Counted from the stretch's first letter, positions 1 through 11,803 are shown. The stretch is 64,000 nucleotides of DNA from Zeus faber (GCA_960531495.1 OY482851.1:21981033-22045032); one strand, 5' to 3'. Numbers and translations: made by a program. The notes: generated from the letters alone by a model not told the origin.

Positions 1-677
1 CCTACAGGAGCATGGCCTGACCTTCCCTGGGTTGCCTTCCTGTCTTAAGCAGGCCAGCAGGGGAGAGAAAGTGGTGCCGGCTGTTACCGGGACGGTCCAG
101 ATGGCGGGACCCGGCCTGGGACGGCAGACCGGGACGGGGGAAGAACCCGCCGGCCAAACGGTCCACTGCGGTGGCAGACAGCCACTCTGTGGGGAGCGGC
201 TTGACCACCGCTGCACCCCGCTTCCTCACTCATTGGCCGCCTTTAGCATCCAGATAGGTGAATGAGAGAATTTTTATATAGCTATAATGGGGGAAGGATT
301 CACCTGTGAGTTTGTGGTATGTTTTCCAGCTAAAGTTTCTGAATGAGCGTTTCAGCCATGGGTGTTGTTATTTAGCTCAGCTCTCTTTCTCTCGCGCTCT
401 TTATTATTCTGTGCTGGCGGCGGGGAGGGGAGACAGTGGCAGAGCCGGCTGAGCTGATGCCCCGGCATGAAGATGATTTGAGGAGAAAAGTCCAAGCTGT
501 GACCGGGAGGGCTCAACAGCAGGGGGAAGGAGAAGGCGGTGGGCGGGAGCAAGGGGGGGATGAGAGGCAGCGGGTGGCGAAGAAAGATACTTGATGGGAC
601 AGAGCCATCGCCTTGGAGCGAAGTCAACGTCACACACGCGCGAAAATAGCGTGGATTATTTTTCTTTCTCTTATGCG

Positions 678-678
<1 letters not shown>

Positions 679-738
<60 letters not shown>
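679..738. repeat. (CT)n microsatellite
   Basis: About 29 uninterrupted CT units. The Ser-Leu and Arg-Glu repeat frames across it are products of the repeat and not genes. Confidence 0.98.
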
Positions 739-739
<1 letters not shown>

Positions 740-1107
740 AGCTTCTGCTTCAATGCCGAATCAATACATACAGTAGGACCTCCACGATGTCTCTCTTTGA
801 GTGCGCCTGAAAAAAAAAATTGTGTAAACTGCAAGCCTATAAAGAATCATAAATCACAGCCAGAGTGAAGATGTTCCACTCAAACCACTTACAAGTCAGA
901 AACACTTACAAGTGGGTACAAGTGCCACTAATGCATAAAATGACGACTAGGATTGTAAGGAATATCTGGGTGTCCAGGCTGCACCCGGAGGAGCGCCTCT
1001 CCTCTCCTCTCCCCTGGCTCAGGTCTTTCTCTCTTTCTGTCTCTCCCTTCTAACCCCCGGCTGAGGTGTTGAGATGAAAGATGGGGCCTGTCTGTGCGAC
1101 GTGGCTA

Positions 1108-1178
1108 ATTTTGGGGGATTAACACCTGTTCTGCCCCGTCTGATTAATCCTAATCCTGCGTTAACCCCTTTGATCTTG
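1108..1178. promoter_or_regulatory. Candidate element: three OTX/PITX-type sites and one TCF/LEF-type site
   Basis: GGATTA at 1116-1121, TAATCC at 1145-1150 and a directly adjacent TAATCC at 1151-1156 are cores for K50 (bicoid-class) homeodomains. CTTTGATC at 1168-1175 matches the TCF/LEF core. The four sites lie within 60 bp in otherwise unique sequence. The motifs are seen directly. Enhancer function is inference, since such short motifs also occur by chance. Confidence 0.3.
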
Positions 1179-2026
1179 AGTCGGAGTGATGTGGTGGTGC
1201 GGGGGGACTGCCCCCCGGCCCTAATCCCTGCAGTACCGACCTGAACCTCAGGTGATGGATGGAGCTACCGGCAGCTCTTTGCACTCCTCCGGGCGGCCAC
1301 CACCCTCTCTCGCGCAAACCTCCCTCCACCCCGCGCGCATCCCCCGTCTCTCCTCCTCCTATTTAGAAACGATGTCGCTTTACTGTAGAATCCTCTTGTT
1401 CTCCCCTGCTCCCTCTCCCCTTCAAGAGGGATAACACACATTTGATCTGCTTTCACAGGGATAGATTAGCAAAGGCAGAAATGGCTGTAATTGGCATAAT
1501 AAGCCCTGAGTATTAAGTTATTAAAGCCCGATTATTGAAGAGGGGAAAAAAAAAAAAAAAAGTTATAAGCCAACCTTAAAGGGGGTAGAATAGCTGTTCC
1601 GGGCTCTCAGGTTTCTTTTTGTAGCTTGCTTTTGTGCTGCGTGAGTTTTAATAAGCATGGTAACCAAGCCGAGTCTTAGAAATAGTTTAATCTGTGCACA
1701 TTTTGTATCAATTGTAGTCTGTTCAAGACATCAGACATCACTCATAAATTCTTAGTGTGGCTTTAATGCTTTAATATACTCATTATGATTACCAGATTGT
1801 GGTGTGTGCGTGTGCGTGTGTGTGTGTGTGTGCATACAGTCATGTGTTTGTGATGGAAACACATGGATACATTTGATATGAGGCAGGGGAAAAAGAGACT
1901 GTGGGAGAATTGGAGATAGATTTGGTGTGGTGACGCTGGTGGGAAGAAAGGTAATTGAAAAGGAGAGGCTTGAGTTTGGTTTTTGGGGTTTCTCAGAATG
2001 AGGGTCTGGAGACGGGTGGGTCTCAT

Positions 2027-2029
<3 letters not shown>

Positions 2030-2066
<37 letters not shown>
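2030..2066. repeat. (TG)n microsatellite
   Basis: About 18 TG units, ending in GCGCACG. A shorter related tract is at 1801-1832. Confidence 0.95.
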
Positions 2067-2069
<3 letters not shown>

Positions 2070-3308
2070 ACGGGTGCTTGTTCTTGTGTACGCATGCATT
2101 GGTGCTCGGGGTAAACAGAACCGCAGGGGCCTGTTTGAGTACACATTTGTCCCGTTCCGTCTCTCTGTTTAGTGTAGGGGCCGAGGCGGACCACACAGGA
2201 TCAAGGCCCCAAGCACTGTTATTATTGATCAGGCCGCAGACGTCAAACCCCAGCGCCTCTTAAACTGCCGCCCTGATTTGAACAATATGCTGGTGCCTGT
2301 TTCATCCATGTCCAACACAACTGAATTATTAAACGCAGATCCCAATGATAAAAGGCTGTGCATAGTGTCTTCACACAAATCTGCACTTCAGCCACTTTGG
2401 GGGATAAATAAGCCTAAGTGTAATTTAGAGAATAAATAAAATAAAGTGATGGAAACAGGGAACAGAGAATGGAAAGATCACAATCTGTATCTTCATCACG
2501 CCAAGTACAGACCCACCAAAGAAAGTCTCATTAAAAACTGCATTATATCTCAACGGCAAAAAAAAAAAATATCTTTCAGTAAAGATTTCATTATCACACC
2601 CAGAGCAAAGGGACTTTGTTGTCTAAGTGAATAATGACTCGATGGAACTCAGTGAAACTTTATCAAGCCCCGCTGTTATGTTGGCTCAGTCCTAACATTC
2701 AGATGATTCAACCCTGAAGTCAGAGATGCAGTATTGATAGTCATCCAAACATGGCGGGCATTTGGGATTGTCATTTAATTTTTTTGTTCACTCAGCAAAT
2801 CGCAAATCAAAAGCTGTGTTAAAGAGCAATCGGTAGTATTGGACAAGCAGCAACAAACCGTGACCACTATAGGGCAGCCATAGAAACTACACCAACATTG
2901 CCAAATATGATGCTCCTCCATGAGGCTTCTTTTCAAGGTGTCGTAGTGGCGTAGAAGAGGGGTCTTGGGCACTGAATGCTCAACCATGTTTGCACGAACC
3001 AAAGTTAAACCAGTTTGGGGATATTAACAACATAGTTTAGGGGGTGGAGATTGACAGGTCCCAGACCGGTATGTGGCATTTCCTCCTAAACAGTCCCGAA
3101 CAGACTGCTAGTTTGTAGAGCTTGAAGTCTCAGCAGCCATTAAGGTCACCCTGGACTGACACGTATTGATCAACATCATCATTTGAAAACCCCCCACTGG
3201 TACAATATGGTCAATTTGTGCAATGGGGGAATATAATATTATTGATTGTACTTTTAACTACAACATTACTTTTAAGAAGAACTTTAGGAATTAAATCTAG
3301 CAGTTCTA

Positions 3309-4127
3309 AGCTGCTTTCACACATGCACTGCAACCCTGAAATTATCCGGACATTCCTCGGATGAGCTGTATGTGTGAACGCAAATGTCTGTATCATTTGG
3401 AACGGACTTTACCGTTAGGTAATTGAAAAGGCCAGCACCTTTACTCAGCCAGCACCTCAGTACAAAGTCTGTGTAATGTCCGATTGATGTGTGAACAGAG
3501 CAGGTGATTGTCTGGAGCATTCACAGCGAGTGAGCAGGTACGGGGACGGTCGCTCAGGAGGTAGAGCTGGTCGTCTAAAGGTTCTAAAGGTTGCTGGTTT
3601 GATCCCAGGCTCCTCCTGCTAGCATGCTGTAGTGTCCTAGAGCAAGACACCTAAGTGCTCCTGTTGGCTGCGTCCATTGGTGTTTGAATAATTGTAAGTG
3701 GCTTTGGATAAAAGCGTCTAGTTAAATGTAGGTGGCATGTTGATGACGTCTCTATCATGCGGCAGTTATTTACCTTTGTGCGGATACCTGCTTTGTTCTG
3801 CTTTCCTTTATATTCCTTTCCACTCTTTTGTTTATATTATGTCCAAAAACATGGAATATCAACGCCAAAAAAGATAAGTCGTTAGCCTCGTCCGCCATCT
3901 TGGGTGTGACGTAAAACTCTGCAGCGTCATGGGTCAATCCTTCATGTCCTCCTGCATGCTCTACCCAGGCGCCGCCCTTTGTCTAAACCAAACGGAGTAT
4001 TTCCAGTAGGAAATCGTCTGACACGGACAATCTTCGCTTGTGTGCTACATGTGTGAAAGAGTTACTCCAGACAATGTCCGGACCTGATTATCCAGATATT
4101 GTCTGGAGTTCATGTGTGAAAGCAGCT
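3309..4127. mobile_element. PIF/Harbinger-like MITE with a nested SINE
   Basis: The ends are a perfect 17-bp terminal inverted repeat (AGCTGCTTTCACACATG at 3309-3325 and its complement at 4111-4127). Similarity continues inward, with both ends carrying a TCCGGACATT-type motif. The element is flanked by CTA on both sides (3306-3308 and 4128-4130), consistent with a 3-bp target duplication as in PIF/Harbinger elements. There is no transposase frame, so it is non-autonomous. A tRNA-derived SINE occupies 3542-3730. The superfamily is a guess from duplication length; the element boundaries are firm. Confidence 0.75.
3542..3730 (+). mobile_element. tRNA-derived teleost SINE
   Basis: The head resembles a tRNA: an A-box-like GCTCAGGAGGTAG near 3552 and a B-box-like GGTTTGATCCC at 3596-3606 (one mismatch to the consensus). 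The body has the AGTGTCCTAGAGCAAGACAC-type segment. The tail, GGCTTTGGATAAAAGCGTCT, is the 3' end common to many fish SINEs that borrow an L2-type LINE tail. It lies wholly inside the MITE at 3309-4127 and so inserted after it. Confidence 0.8.
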
Positions 4128-4830
4128 CTAGACCGGCTCAGTCTAGTAGAGCCAGTAAGGTTGTTGACAATTTCAGTTTCATGTTGACATAAGCAGTTTC
4201 CTACAGTCAGTGTCATGCACAAAGAGACGCTACCATCTTTTAACCAAAACTGATAACTTAAGAGGAAAAAAGAACAGACAGTAAGTGGAGCAACAGTGGA
4301 ACCAAACTGCAATTATTATTATTATCAGGATATCTTGCCCACCTAAATGGTGGAAGATATTTTTGCATTTGCTTGTATTGCCTTTTTTGCTACTTTACAT
4401 CCTATATTTTAGGTACCGTCTGAAAATTGGTAAACGCTGTTAATCATGGTATCTAAGCATCCCCGGGCTCTAGTTTGCTTTATACCGTGGTTTTACCTGT
4501 TTGTGCGTATGTTGTCTTTTTATCGACCCTACATTCTGCCTGAAATCTACTCTACGAGATGGACCGTTCTATTCCCCATGGGCAGGACACAACAGCGAGC
4601 AAATACAATTTCGAGTGATTTTATTTTATTCTTTTCAAGGGCCGACACCTGCAGCCTTTGCTCGGAGCACGGAGGGGTTGGTCAATACGTGTGACCTCCT
4701 CAGAGTGGGGTTTGCTCGAGCCCATCTATCCCTATTAGAGAACACTTATCAGGGACAGCAGCCAGGGTGACACGCTCCCAGCTGGGCTTCCCAGGAGGAA
4801 AAACTGGGCATTGCAGAGATCCCCGCTGAG

Positions 4831-4955
4831 GTGTGTATGTGTGTGTGTGTGTGTGCGTGTGCGTGTGCGTGTGTGTGTGTGTGATGGTGCGTGTGTGTGT
4901 GTGTGTGTGTGTGTGAGTTATGGTGCGTGTGTGTGAAATGGTGTGTGTGTGTGTT
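4831..4955. repeat. Compound TG-rich repeat
   Basis: TG runs are interrupted by GCGTG units and by a larger ATGGTGCGTG/ATGGTGTG motif that recurs about three times, giving a minisatellite-like structure. Confidence 0.9.
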
Positions 4956-5493
4956 GTTCTCTCAAGATAGGACCCTGTAACTCAGAGATATGCGCAGGCT
5001 CATTAATTAGAGGCTCTCATTATCCCCCCTAAGGCTCCAGACAGTTAATCAACACCAAGCTCCAACTAAGACACACGTGCACGCGCACATGAATTTCCAT
5101 GCACGCACACACAGACACAGAAACGCACATATACGGACACACACTTCACCAGTCCACAGCAGGATCAATTCTGACACAACATCACATGAGAACAGAGCGC
5201 TCCTCAAAGAGGTGAATGGATGTTAATAATAAGAGTTATTTGTTAGCCATGATGTATGGGCGAAACGGAGAGGGCGGGAGACACGACCGCTTAATACTTT
5301 TATTATGATCCCGTTGTTAAGCGTTTCACAACAGATCCATTCATCTGTCACACCTTAATGTGGAAGTCATCGATCAGAGGCAAAATAAATATATTATTTT
5401 CACTTTGCGTGACATTGTGTGTGTGTTTGTGACAAAAATGTGTGTGAAAGATATTGGCGTTGACGAAAACCCCCTTATGGTAATACAATACTC

Positions 5494-5585
<92 letters not shown>
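5494..5585. repeat. (GT)7(TA)39 compound microsatellite
   Basis: Seven GT units pass directly into about 39 perfect TA units (5508-5585). The TA part is self-complementary and could form a cruciform. Confidence 0.97.
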
Positions 5586-5587
<2 letters not shown>

Positions 5588-5637
5588 CTTTTAAAGGGCA
5601 TGTTTCAATAGATTATTTCTGATAATGTCAGTCCTCA

Positions 5638-5641
<4 letters not shown>

Positions 5642-5694
<53 letters not shown>
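5642..5694. repeat. (TG)26 microsatellite
   Basis: A perfect tract of 53 bp, only 56 bp after the TA repeat. Confidence 0.97.
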
Positions 5695-5697
<3 letters not shown>

Positions 5698-6743
5698 CTT
5701 TATCTCTTCAGTATGTTTGTTCCTGTGGTGACCCTGCTAATTAAAAACCCGCTTTCTCCAACTGTGGCATAGTATCAAGGCCCTGACTTCATAAGTGGAA
5801 AATTGTATTGAGACGTGTGTGGTTGGGGGGTAGTGGAGGTAGTGGGGAGGGTGGGTACTGCTCTTTAGGGTTAGAGTGCTATTGTGACTTTGTTTGTTTT
5901 CCAAAGACTTGTCTGTATATCTCTCTTCCTCTTTTCCTCACCCTGACTTTAAACATAGCCTTGGCAGGCTAATACAGGGGGAGCAGAGGCACACTCTGCA
6001 GGTAAACACTCCGTTCCCCGCGGCGACGGTCGGCGCCGCGTAAAAGGAACGATTGGCTAGAACAAGGAAAGGAAGCAAAAACTTTTTACATTGTGGAAAA
6101 TGAAAGAGGGTTTCTTTTTTTTTTTTTTTTTCTTCTTTTTTTTTGGTTTCCCTCTGAAGACTGGAGTCTGATTTCCTGTGCAGCTCTGATTGGGAAAGCA
6201 GAGGCACGCACGGGGAGCTGCCTCTGTATGGAGATGCCAGATGACTGGTTTCCCTAACACTGCTTCACAACAGCAGTCAAGGGGTCTCTGATTGATCATC
6301 AAACAGGCTTTCTTTTTTATGAAACAGCCCCCTTGCGCAAACCTGTAATTGATGTTGAGGGTTGAGAATTTGCTGCTGGTGGTGCTGGTGCTGGTCGTGG
6401 GGGCTGGAGAATGCCAATATAAATGGGTGTTTTTGTGCTTTCTACAGTATTGTAGGTTTAGTACACTACAGCACCAGCAGGAGTTGGCCATTGGAATAGG
6501 GTGTGGGTTAACCCTATGCTGTAGGTGTTGGCAGCAACTCATAGATTCCCCATTTGCATCATGATAGTTTCACCATTTTCTCTACCTCTCTCTATCGGTA
6601 TCAAATCTGAATTTCAAAAGCAATACTGTGATAAGAACAATGCAAGTGATTCAGTGGTGTTATCTTTCTTTGTGACATTTGAATTACCGTTGCTAGCCAG
6701 TATCAGGAGATGGTTTGGATACATGCATTCATACACATGCAAT

Positions 6744-6745
<2 letters not shown>

Positions 6746-6826
<81 letters not shown>

Positions 6827-6832
6827 ACACAC
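6746..6832. repeat. (CA)n microsatellite
   Basis: About 38 perfect CA units, then one G interruption and five more units. Confidence 0.97.
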
Positions 6833-9209
6833 TGACCCCTCTTCCCTTTCCCTTTCCTTCTCTTCCCTATCACGCACGTTTGTCAGACAGGGCAGAAGGT
6901 GTTGTCCTAAGGGTGCCAGCTGCAGCCTCAGTGGAGGAGTTCGGCACCACATTTTGTTTATGTGCATCCAAGTGGATTAGCGAGTGCCTCTTGGACTCCA
7001 TACGCAGGAGGGTTTATCCATAAGGCCATATGTCAGCTTGTCCCTTCCTATTTGCCTTTTGTTATCTGAGTGACCCCAAGGTGCACCGTGCGTCCAACTG
7101 ACCCCGGGGGAACAACAAGCCATTGACCAAGTCACAGCACCATTGGATCCATTACCTAAGCCAATTTAAATCTCCTAGCTTGTCCACGTCATTTAAGGTT
7201 ATCTCCCCCTACACTTTAATATCGGCTGTTTGCCCTGAAAGCCAAAGCTTACTCCTACTTTGAGATCATTTCTCAACACCACTAATCAAATTACAGTATT
7301 TAGATTGAGACAAGACAAATATAGGATGGTAATCCTGTAGTCCTGGTTTTACTGCTGCGTCAACTGCGGCCATGGCCATTGGGTCTGTTTTGACTGCAGC
7401 GCCCTGTAGTTGTCACCGTCTGGGGCAGATTAATAACCAAAAATGAATAATAATAAAACTAGGGCACTGTGCTTATTTGGGTGTCGACCATCACACACTT
7501 TCCACGCTCCTGTCGTTCTGTCTTCTCAATCTGATGGCACAAGGGCAGTCATCGTCACCTCGGTCCCCTCGTGGAGCCAGGTTACCATGACAACCATATG
7601 GTGTTGAAAAACATGATTTTCTTGAGCGCTAATCGTCACAATAACAACCACAACAACAAATGACTTACAATGTAGGCGTTGGTTCTTCTTACTACAGTAC
7701 CCGTGGGTTCTGTGTCATTTGGTGCAAACACACATCAGATGGTTGCAGCACACACGTTTTCGTAACTTTTCCACGAGTAGCATTACATTGTGAACAGACT
7801 GTCAACTTCTGTTTTTAAAATGACATTTTATTGTAACTCTGAATAGCCTGAGTGAGAGCTCTGACCCTCCGTCTCAGGATGTAAGTGTGGGGGGGTTCTA
7901 CCCAGAACACAATGCTGTTATTTCTTATTTTATTCCCCGACATGATTAATGTGGAGGATTCCATTGTTTGGTGAAGCCAGAGATTTAACGCTGTCCTTGA
8001 CAACGACAAGCGTTTTGCGAGTTGTATATACTGTAGGATGTAGGAAAACAAGGATCTATTGATTGTTTATGTTTGCGGCCACAGAGTAAAGAAAGGAGAG
8101 GCGTCGTCAAATAGGGATTCACTTCAGGGGACCAAGGCTGTTTGCACTTAGTGTGAGTCCGTGTTTTTTTTCCCCTACAACTCTTCACCCTCACAAAAGA
8201 ATCAAGGCCAGTAGTCAGCAGAGACCAAGGAGATTCTTGCAGGTGTTGAGCGTTGTTTGAATAGCCCGTAAATGGCTCAATGGTGCTGAAATGTTTATGT
8301 AAATTTGCTTATCATATGCCTTGTCACTTTTTTTTTTTTTTTTTGAGGAAATGCAGGAAATGGGTCTCTGTAGGTATTATTTATAAAGTGTTAAATTTGA
8401 CTTAATTTCAACATAAATATTTAATCTGAATGTATTCATCCACATATATATTTTTGTCAAAGTTCTTCTGCATCAGTCACCATCTCTGATGTTCTTAAAC
8501 GCCTACCACTGAACCTCATATTTGCCTTCATACTTACCTGCTACCCTTGGAAAACAGTTTATCTGAAACATCTAGTTCATAGCATAGATAGATAGCTCGA
8601 TAGATGTATTTATTCATTATTTCCAGCGGCGTTACCAAAAGATCACATCAAATAACAAAAATCAAAGTGGCAAAAATAATCAAGTTATATAATTAAATAT
8701 GAATAAAACAAATAAAAAAAATAGAAAACAAAATGGTGATATACAGAACAATAAACCCAGAAATTAACAAAACAATTGAAAAAAAATGGCAAAATACAAT
8801 ACATTATTTTTAAATATTCTGAAAAAAGTAGGAAATAATGCACGTTTGCTACCAAACTGTATCAAATATATCGTACTTAACTTCATGCAAACCACCAACA
8901 CTTTATTGAAGAAGAAAAAGGAAGACGTGTCCGACTTAAAAAGGTATGAATTTGAACTCCCTGGCCCCCCTGAAGCGGATGCCCGAGGATCCCTGGTGCC
9001 GCGTCTCCATCGCTTTAAAGCGGCGCGCCTCCTTTGGGGAAGCGGTGCGGCACTATGACCCTGCTCCTCCAGGAGGCTGCAGCTCCGACTGGACCAGGAG
9101 GGGAGGAAGTCATTAGTGGGCTCCAGTCCAGACAGTTTGCTGTTGCAGGATTTCCTTCCAGCTCCTACAAGAAAATTCCAGGGATTTTTTTCTCTTGTGG
9201 CCCCCCCCT

Positions 9210-9250
9210 CCACCACCACCACCACCACCACCACCACCACCACCACCACC
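9210..9250. repeat. (CAC)n trinucleotide repeat
   Basis: About 13 CAC units after a poly-C run, about 700 bp upstream of the inferred start codon. A poly-G run follows at 9305-9314. The repeat translates to poly-His or poly-Thr in frames without other coding signs. Confidence 0.95.
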
Positions 9251-9927
9251 CGCTGCAAGTCATTTCCCTGTCTGTTGAGCTGCAATCCAAGGGGTTAGTT
9301 TCTGGGGGGGGGGGGAAAGGAAAAAAAACAACGAAAACTTTCCCTGGTGTTTTTAATTTTTTTTTGTCTTTTTTTTTTTTTTTTTTAAAGAATAGAAATC
9401 AACAATTGGATCCCCGTGCATTTCCCACGCAGAGGGGGGAAATTACACGTACGACAAGAATAGGGTCGCGATGAAAGGCGGAGTCTACCGCAGGGAATTT
9501 ACTAGGTGAGCTCGGAGAAAGAAAGTTAGAGAATTCCTTTTTTTTCCCCCCTTCTTGGGAAACGTTGTCCCGGCCGGAGCCCCGCAGGAGGAGCGCCGCC
9601 GTACGCAGGACTGCGCTCCGGGATCTTACACACGGGGAGCGACGATCGGCTGACAGAAAAAAAAAAACCAAAACAAAAAAAAAAACAACAACAACAAGCA
9701 ACGTATTTAAACTTATGGTCGACCCCCCCCCACACCCCCCCCTCCTGGGAGAAAACCGTGGATTAATCTGCCGTGGTTTTTGTTTTTTTTAATGGTGTGA
9801 CTGCGGAGCCACGGGTCCCTCAGACGCGCCGCTCGCCGGGGAGAGGGAGAGGGAATCTGCCGCAAAGAAAACTGCACAAAGTGGAGGAAGCGTGACGTCC
9901 CGCACACCCCGCCGCCCGCCTCCGACC

Positions 9928-9965
9928 ATGTCTTAATGCTGGACATTTTTGGGGCACAAATATGA
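9928..9965 (+). other. Two chained upstream ORFs before the 9962 ATG
   Basis: A two-codon uORF (Met-Ser-stop, 9928-9936, A at -3) ends in a TAA whose last A is the first base of the next ATG at 9936. That second uORF encodes MLDIFGAQI and ends in TGA at 9963-9965, overlapping the main ATG at 9962-9964 by two bases. If the leader includes these bases, ribosomes meet two stop/start overlaps in a row before the main start. This would be expected to hold translation down or make it depend on reinitiation. The pattern is seen directly; any function is inference. Confidence 0.45.
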
Positions 9966-9988
9966 TGAAATGGCAGCCCCGGAAGAAG
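9962..9988 (+). CDS. ttc28: Inferred alternative first coding exon of TTC28
   Basis: Nine codons read MMKWQPRKK and run straight into a near-perfect donor, AAG/GTGAGT, at 9989-9994. The reading frame is closed upstream by TGA at 9893-9895, with no other in-frame ATG between, so the ATG at 9962 is the only possible start; a second ATG follows at once. Both have A at position -3. The exon ends in phase 0, and the TTC28 exon at 61010 begins in phase 0, so joining gives MMKWQPRKK-AYFRQG. From recall of mammalian TTC28, the residues before AYFRQG include KWPK, so the short exon resembles that junction and keeps its final Lys. It lies in CpG-dense sequence, as first exons usually do. An isoform starting here would lack the first TPRs of the usual N terminus. 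It could instead be the first exon of another transcript. No RNA evidence is available to me. Confidence 0.5.
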
Positions 9989-11799
9989 GTGAGTGTGGGC
10001 TGTGATTTATTTCTTATGTATTTTGTTCAAGCGGGATTGTTGTTTCGTTCGCGGAGAAGTTGCGGGGGGGGGGATAACGGTGTCGGAGCGGATCGCTGTC
10101 CGTTTGCGCTTTACGTGGAGGTGGTGACGCCACAGGGATGACAGCATCGAAGTTGTTTCTTTCCTTTTCCACTTAAACGATTATCTGTTGTGATTGTGTG
10201 TTGTTATTGTTATCATTTCTTTTTTGAAATTGTTTTTCCTCATCTGGCCACGTTAAGGCGGTGTCTTCAGCAGTTTGGCGCGGTGGGCTTGCAGGGTACA
10301 TGTATATCTATCATTTAGGTTTTTGATGATTTTGGGGGGAGATCTATCCCACCCTGTGGCCCCTAATATCCCCTGTCATTCCCCCCCGATTCCACTCTAG
10401 AGCGGCTTGTCTTGCAGTTCGAGTCGATCAAACGTTGACGTTGTTGATGGAGAGCATCTTCAGTCCGTAGAGGCTGTTTAATCCTGTCCCTTTGAGATGC
10501 GTTGATCTGTAGTATTATGCCTTACTGCTGAGAGCTGCAATATTCCGTTTCAGAAAATGCACCAAAAAAAACCATTACATTCATTTATTGCGTCCTTTTA
10601 CGCAAAAGTTTCCCCAATAACCAGACGCACACTGTCTGTTATTTTTACTGTTGTTACTGCCGAGATCTATCGTCAAAATAGACGGCGGTCCGTTCTGAGG
10701 TCCGGTCTGGGTTTACAGACATTTACTATCTCCTTTCGGATGGAGTTGAAGTACATCGCACGCACTAAGGCTCCCATTTCACAGCCTTCTATGGCCACCG
10801 CACTGGAAAAAAAAAAAAAAAAGATCTGCTCCGCAAAACCTGTCAGGGCAGCGAGACGCGAGGGTTCGAATTTCTGCCGCCAGGGGGCGCCTGTCCAACG
10901 AGAAGGAGCCGTCCCCTGCATGAGGTGGGCTTTTAAAAAACTCCACTGGCTCCGGGCAATTATGAGCAGTTCTGCTTTTCTCCCCCAGTATGTGTGTGTG
11001 TGTGTGTTTTTTTTTTTTCTCTTTTCTTCTCTATCCCCCCCCCCCCCCCCCCAGCAGCCGTGACTGAAAAACATAAAATATCTTCAGCCCCGTCTTCCGC
11101 TTAATTTCACGTCAGGTCAGCAGAGTTGTGGTGATGGTGCATTATTTTATTTTTTTTTTGTAAACTGATGAGTAGGCCAGTGGTGGAGGCCTTCTTTGAT
11201 GTGCACGGCCTCAATTAGGTGCCCACGTTAAATCCTTTTACCTTGATTCCCTTTCATCAGCCTGCGTGGTTCTACATCATGTGTCATTAATAAGCGTAAT
11301 GTCAACCTGAATTATTCACAAGTGATTAAAGGGAAATTTCATGCTTTTCATGATCAAATTATTCACACAGAATATATACCAAAAAAAAAAAAAAAAAGTT
11401 GTGTGGGTGCCCTGATCATTTTAACAGCTGCGTGGCATATCTGCCAGAATCATCTGACGGAGCCCCGTTAAAAAAAAACAAAAAAAAAGCAGCTTAGTGC
11501 AGGAAGTCATTTCCAGTCACACCGCTGAAGATCTACTCAACCTGAAAATATGTCAGTAAACAAATCTCTCGTTTTTTTTGCTGAAAGCTTTCATTAAATC
11601 TCCGTGTGTGTTTATCCAGACAAATTCAGGGGGTAATAGTCGCAGAGGTTGTTGTGACTGATTAGTATGCGTTAGCCATGTTTGACAGAACACACACATT
11701 CACAGAATACACTCACTTTTGCAAAAACAGCCCACTTCTATGCATATGCTCATTAATACTTTCCTATAATATCTGCTATTGCTTGATTCCTATTCATTC

Positions 11800-11803
<4 letters not shown>

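Larger units (their letters stand above)
1..3308. other. Non-coding region upstream of the inferred first exon
   Basis: No gene was recognised. Positions 60-260 are GC- and CpG-rich without a convincing exon. A (CT)n tract is at 679-738, a poly-A of about 17 at 1545-1561, and (TG)n tracts at 1801-1832 and 2030-2066. A block at 1116-1175 has clustered homeodomain and TCF-like sites. The rest (2270-3300) is AT-rich unique sequence in which I see nothing specific. Whether it is intergenic or an earlier TTC28 intron depends on where the standard first exon lies. Confidence 0.5.
4128..9438. other. Non-coding region with many simple repeats
   Basis: No gene was recognised. Compound TG repeats occur at 4831-4955, (TG)(TA) at 5494-5585, (TG)n at 5642-5694, poly-T at 6115-6142, (CA)n at 6746-6832 and poly-T at 8329-8344. 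A loose G-run cluster is at 5825-5855. Unique AT-rich sequence at 7140-7320 and 8400-8930 carries no recognisable repeat. CpG frequency rises from about 8990. A (CAC)n tract at 9210-9250 and poly-G at 9305-9314 precede the promoter-like region. Confidence 0.5.
9440..10170 (+). promoter_or_regulatory. CpG-rich promoter-like region around the inferred first exon
   Basis: CpG dinucleotides become frequent from about 9440 to 10170, including blocks near 9570-9650, 9825-9845, 9890-9925 and 10045-10125, whereas the AT-rich DNA at 8570-8930 has almost none. A CRE-like TGACGT lies at 9893-9898. A TATA-like TATTTAAA lies near 9704-9711, after an A/C-rich tract at 9657-9700. The region ends in the short coding exon and its consensus donor. 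This is the composition expected of a CpG-island promoter with a leader. The transcription start cannot be placed from sequence. Confidence 0.5.

Noticed and set aside
3542-3730. tRNA-like sequence with A- and B-box motifs
   Set aside because: It does not fold as a full tRNA gene, and it continues into a typical fish SINE body and tail.
4831-4955. Regularly spaced repeats that could be mistaken for a CRISPR array
   Set aside because: The units are degenerate TG repeats without unique spacers, and the genome is vertebrate.
1-9961. The usual first TTC28 exon(s) encoding TPR1-2
   Set aside because: No sequence encoding the expected N-terminal TPRs was found in any frame upstream of 9962. It probably lies outside the window.
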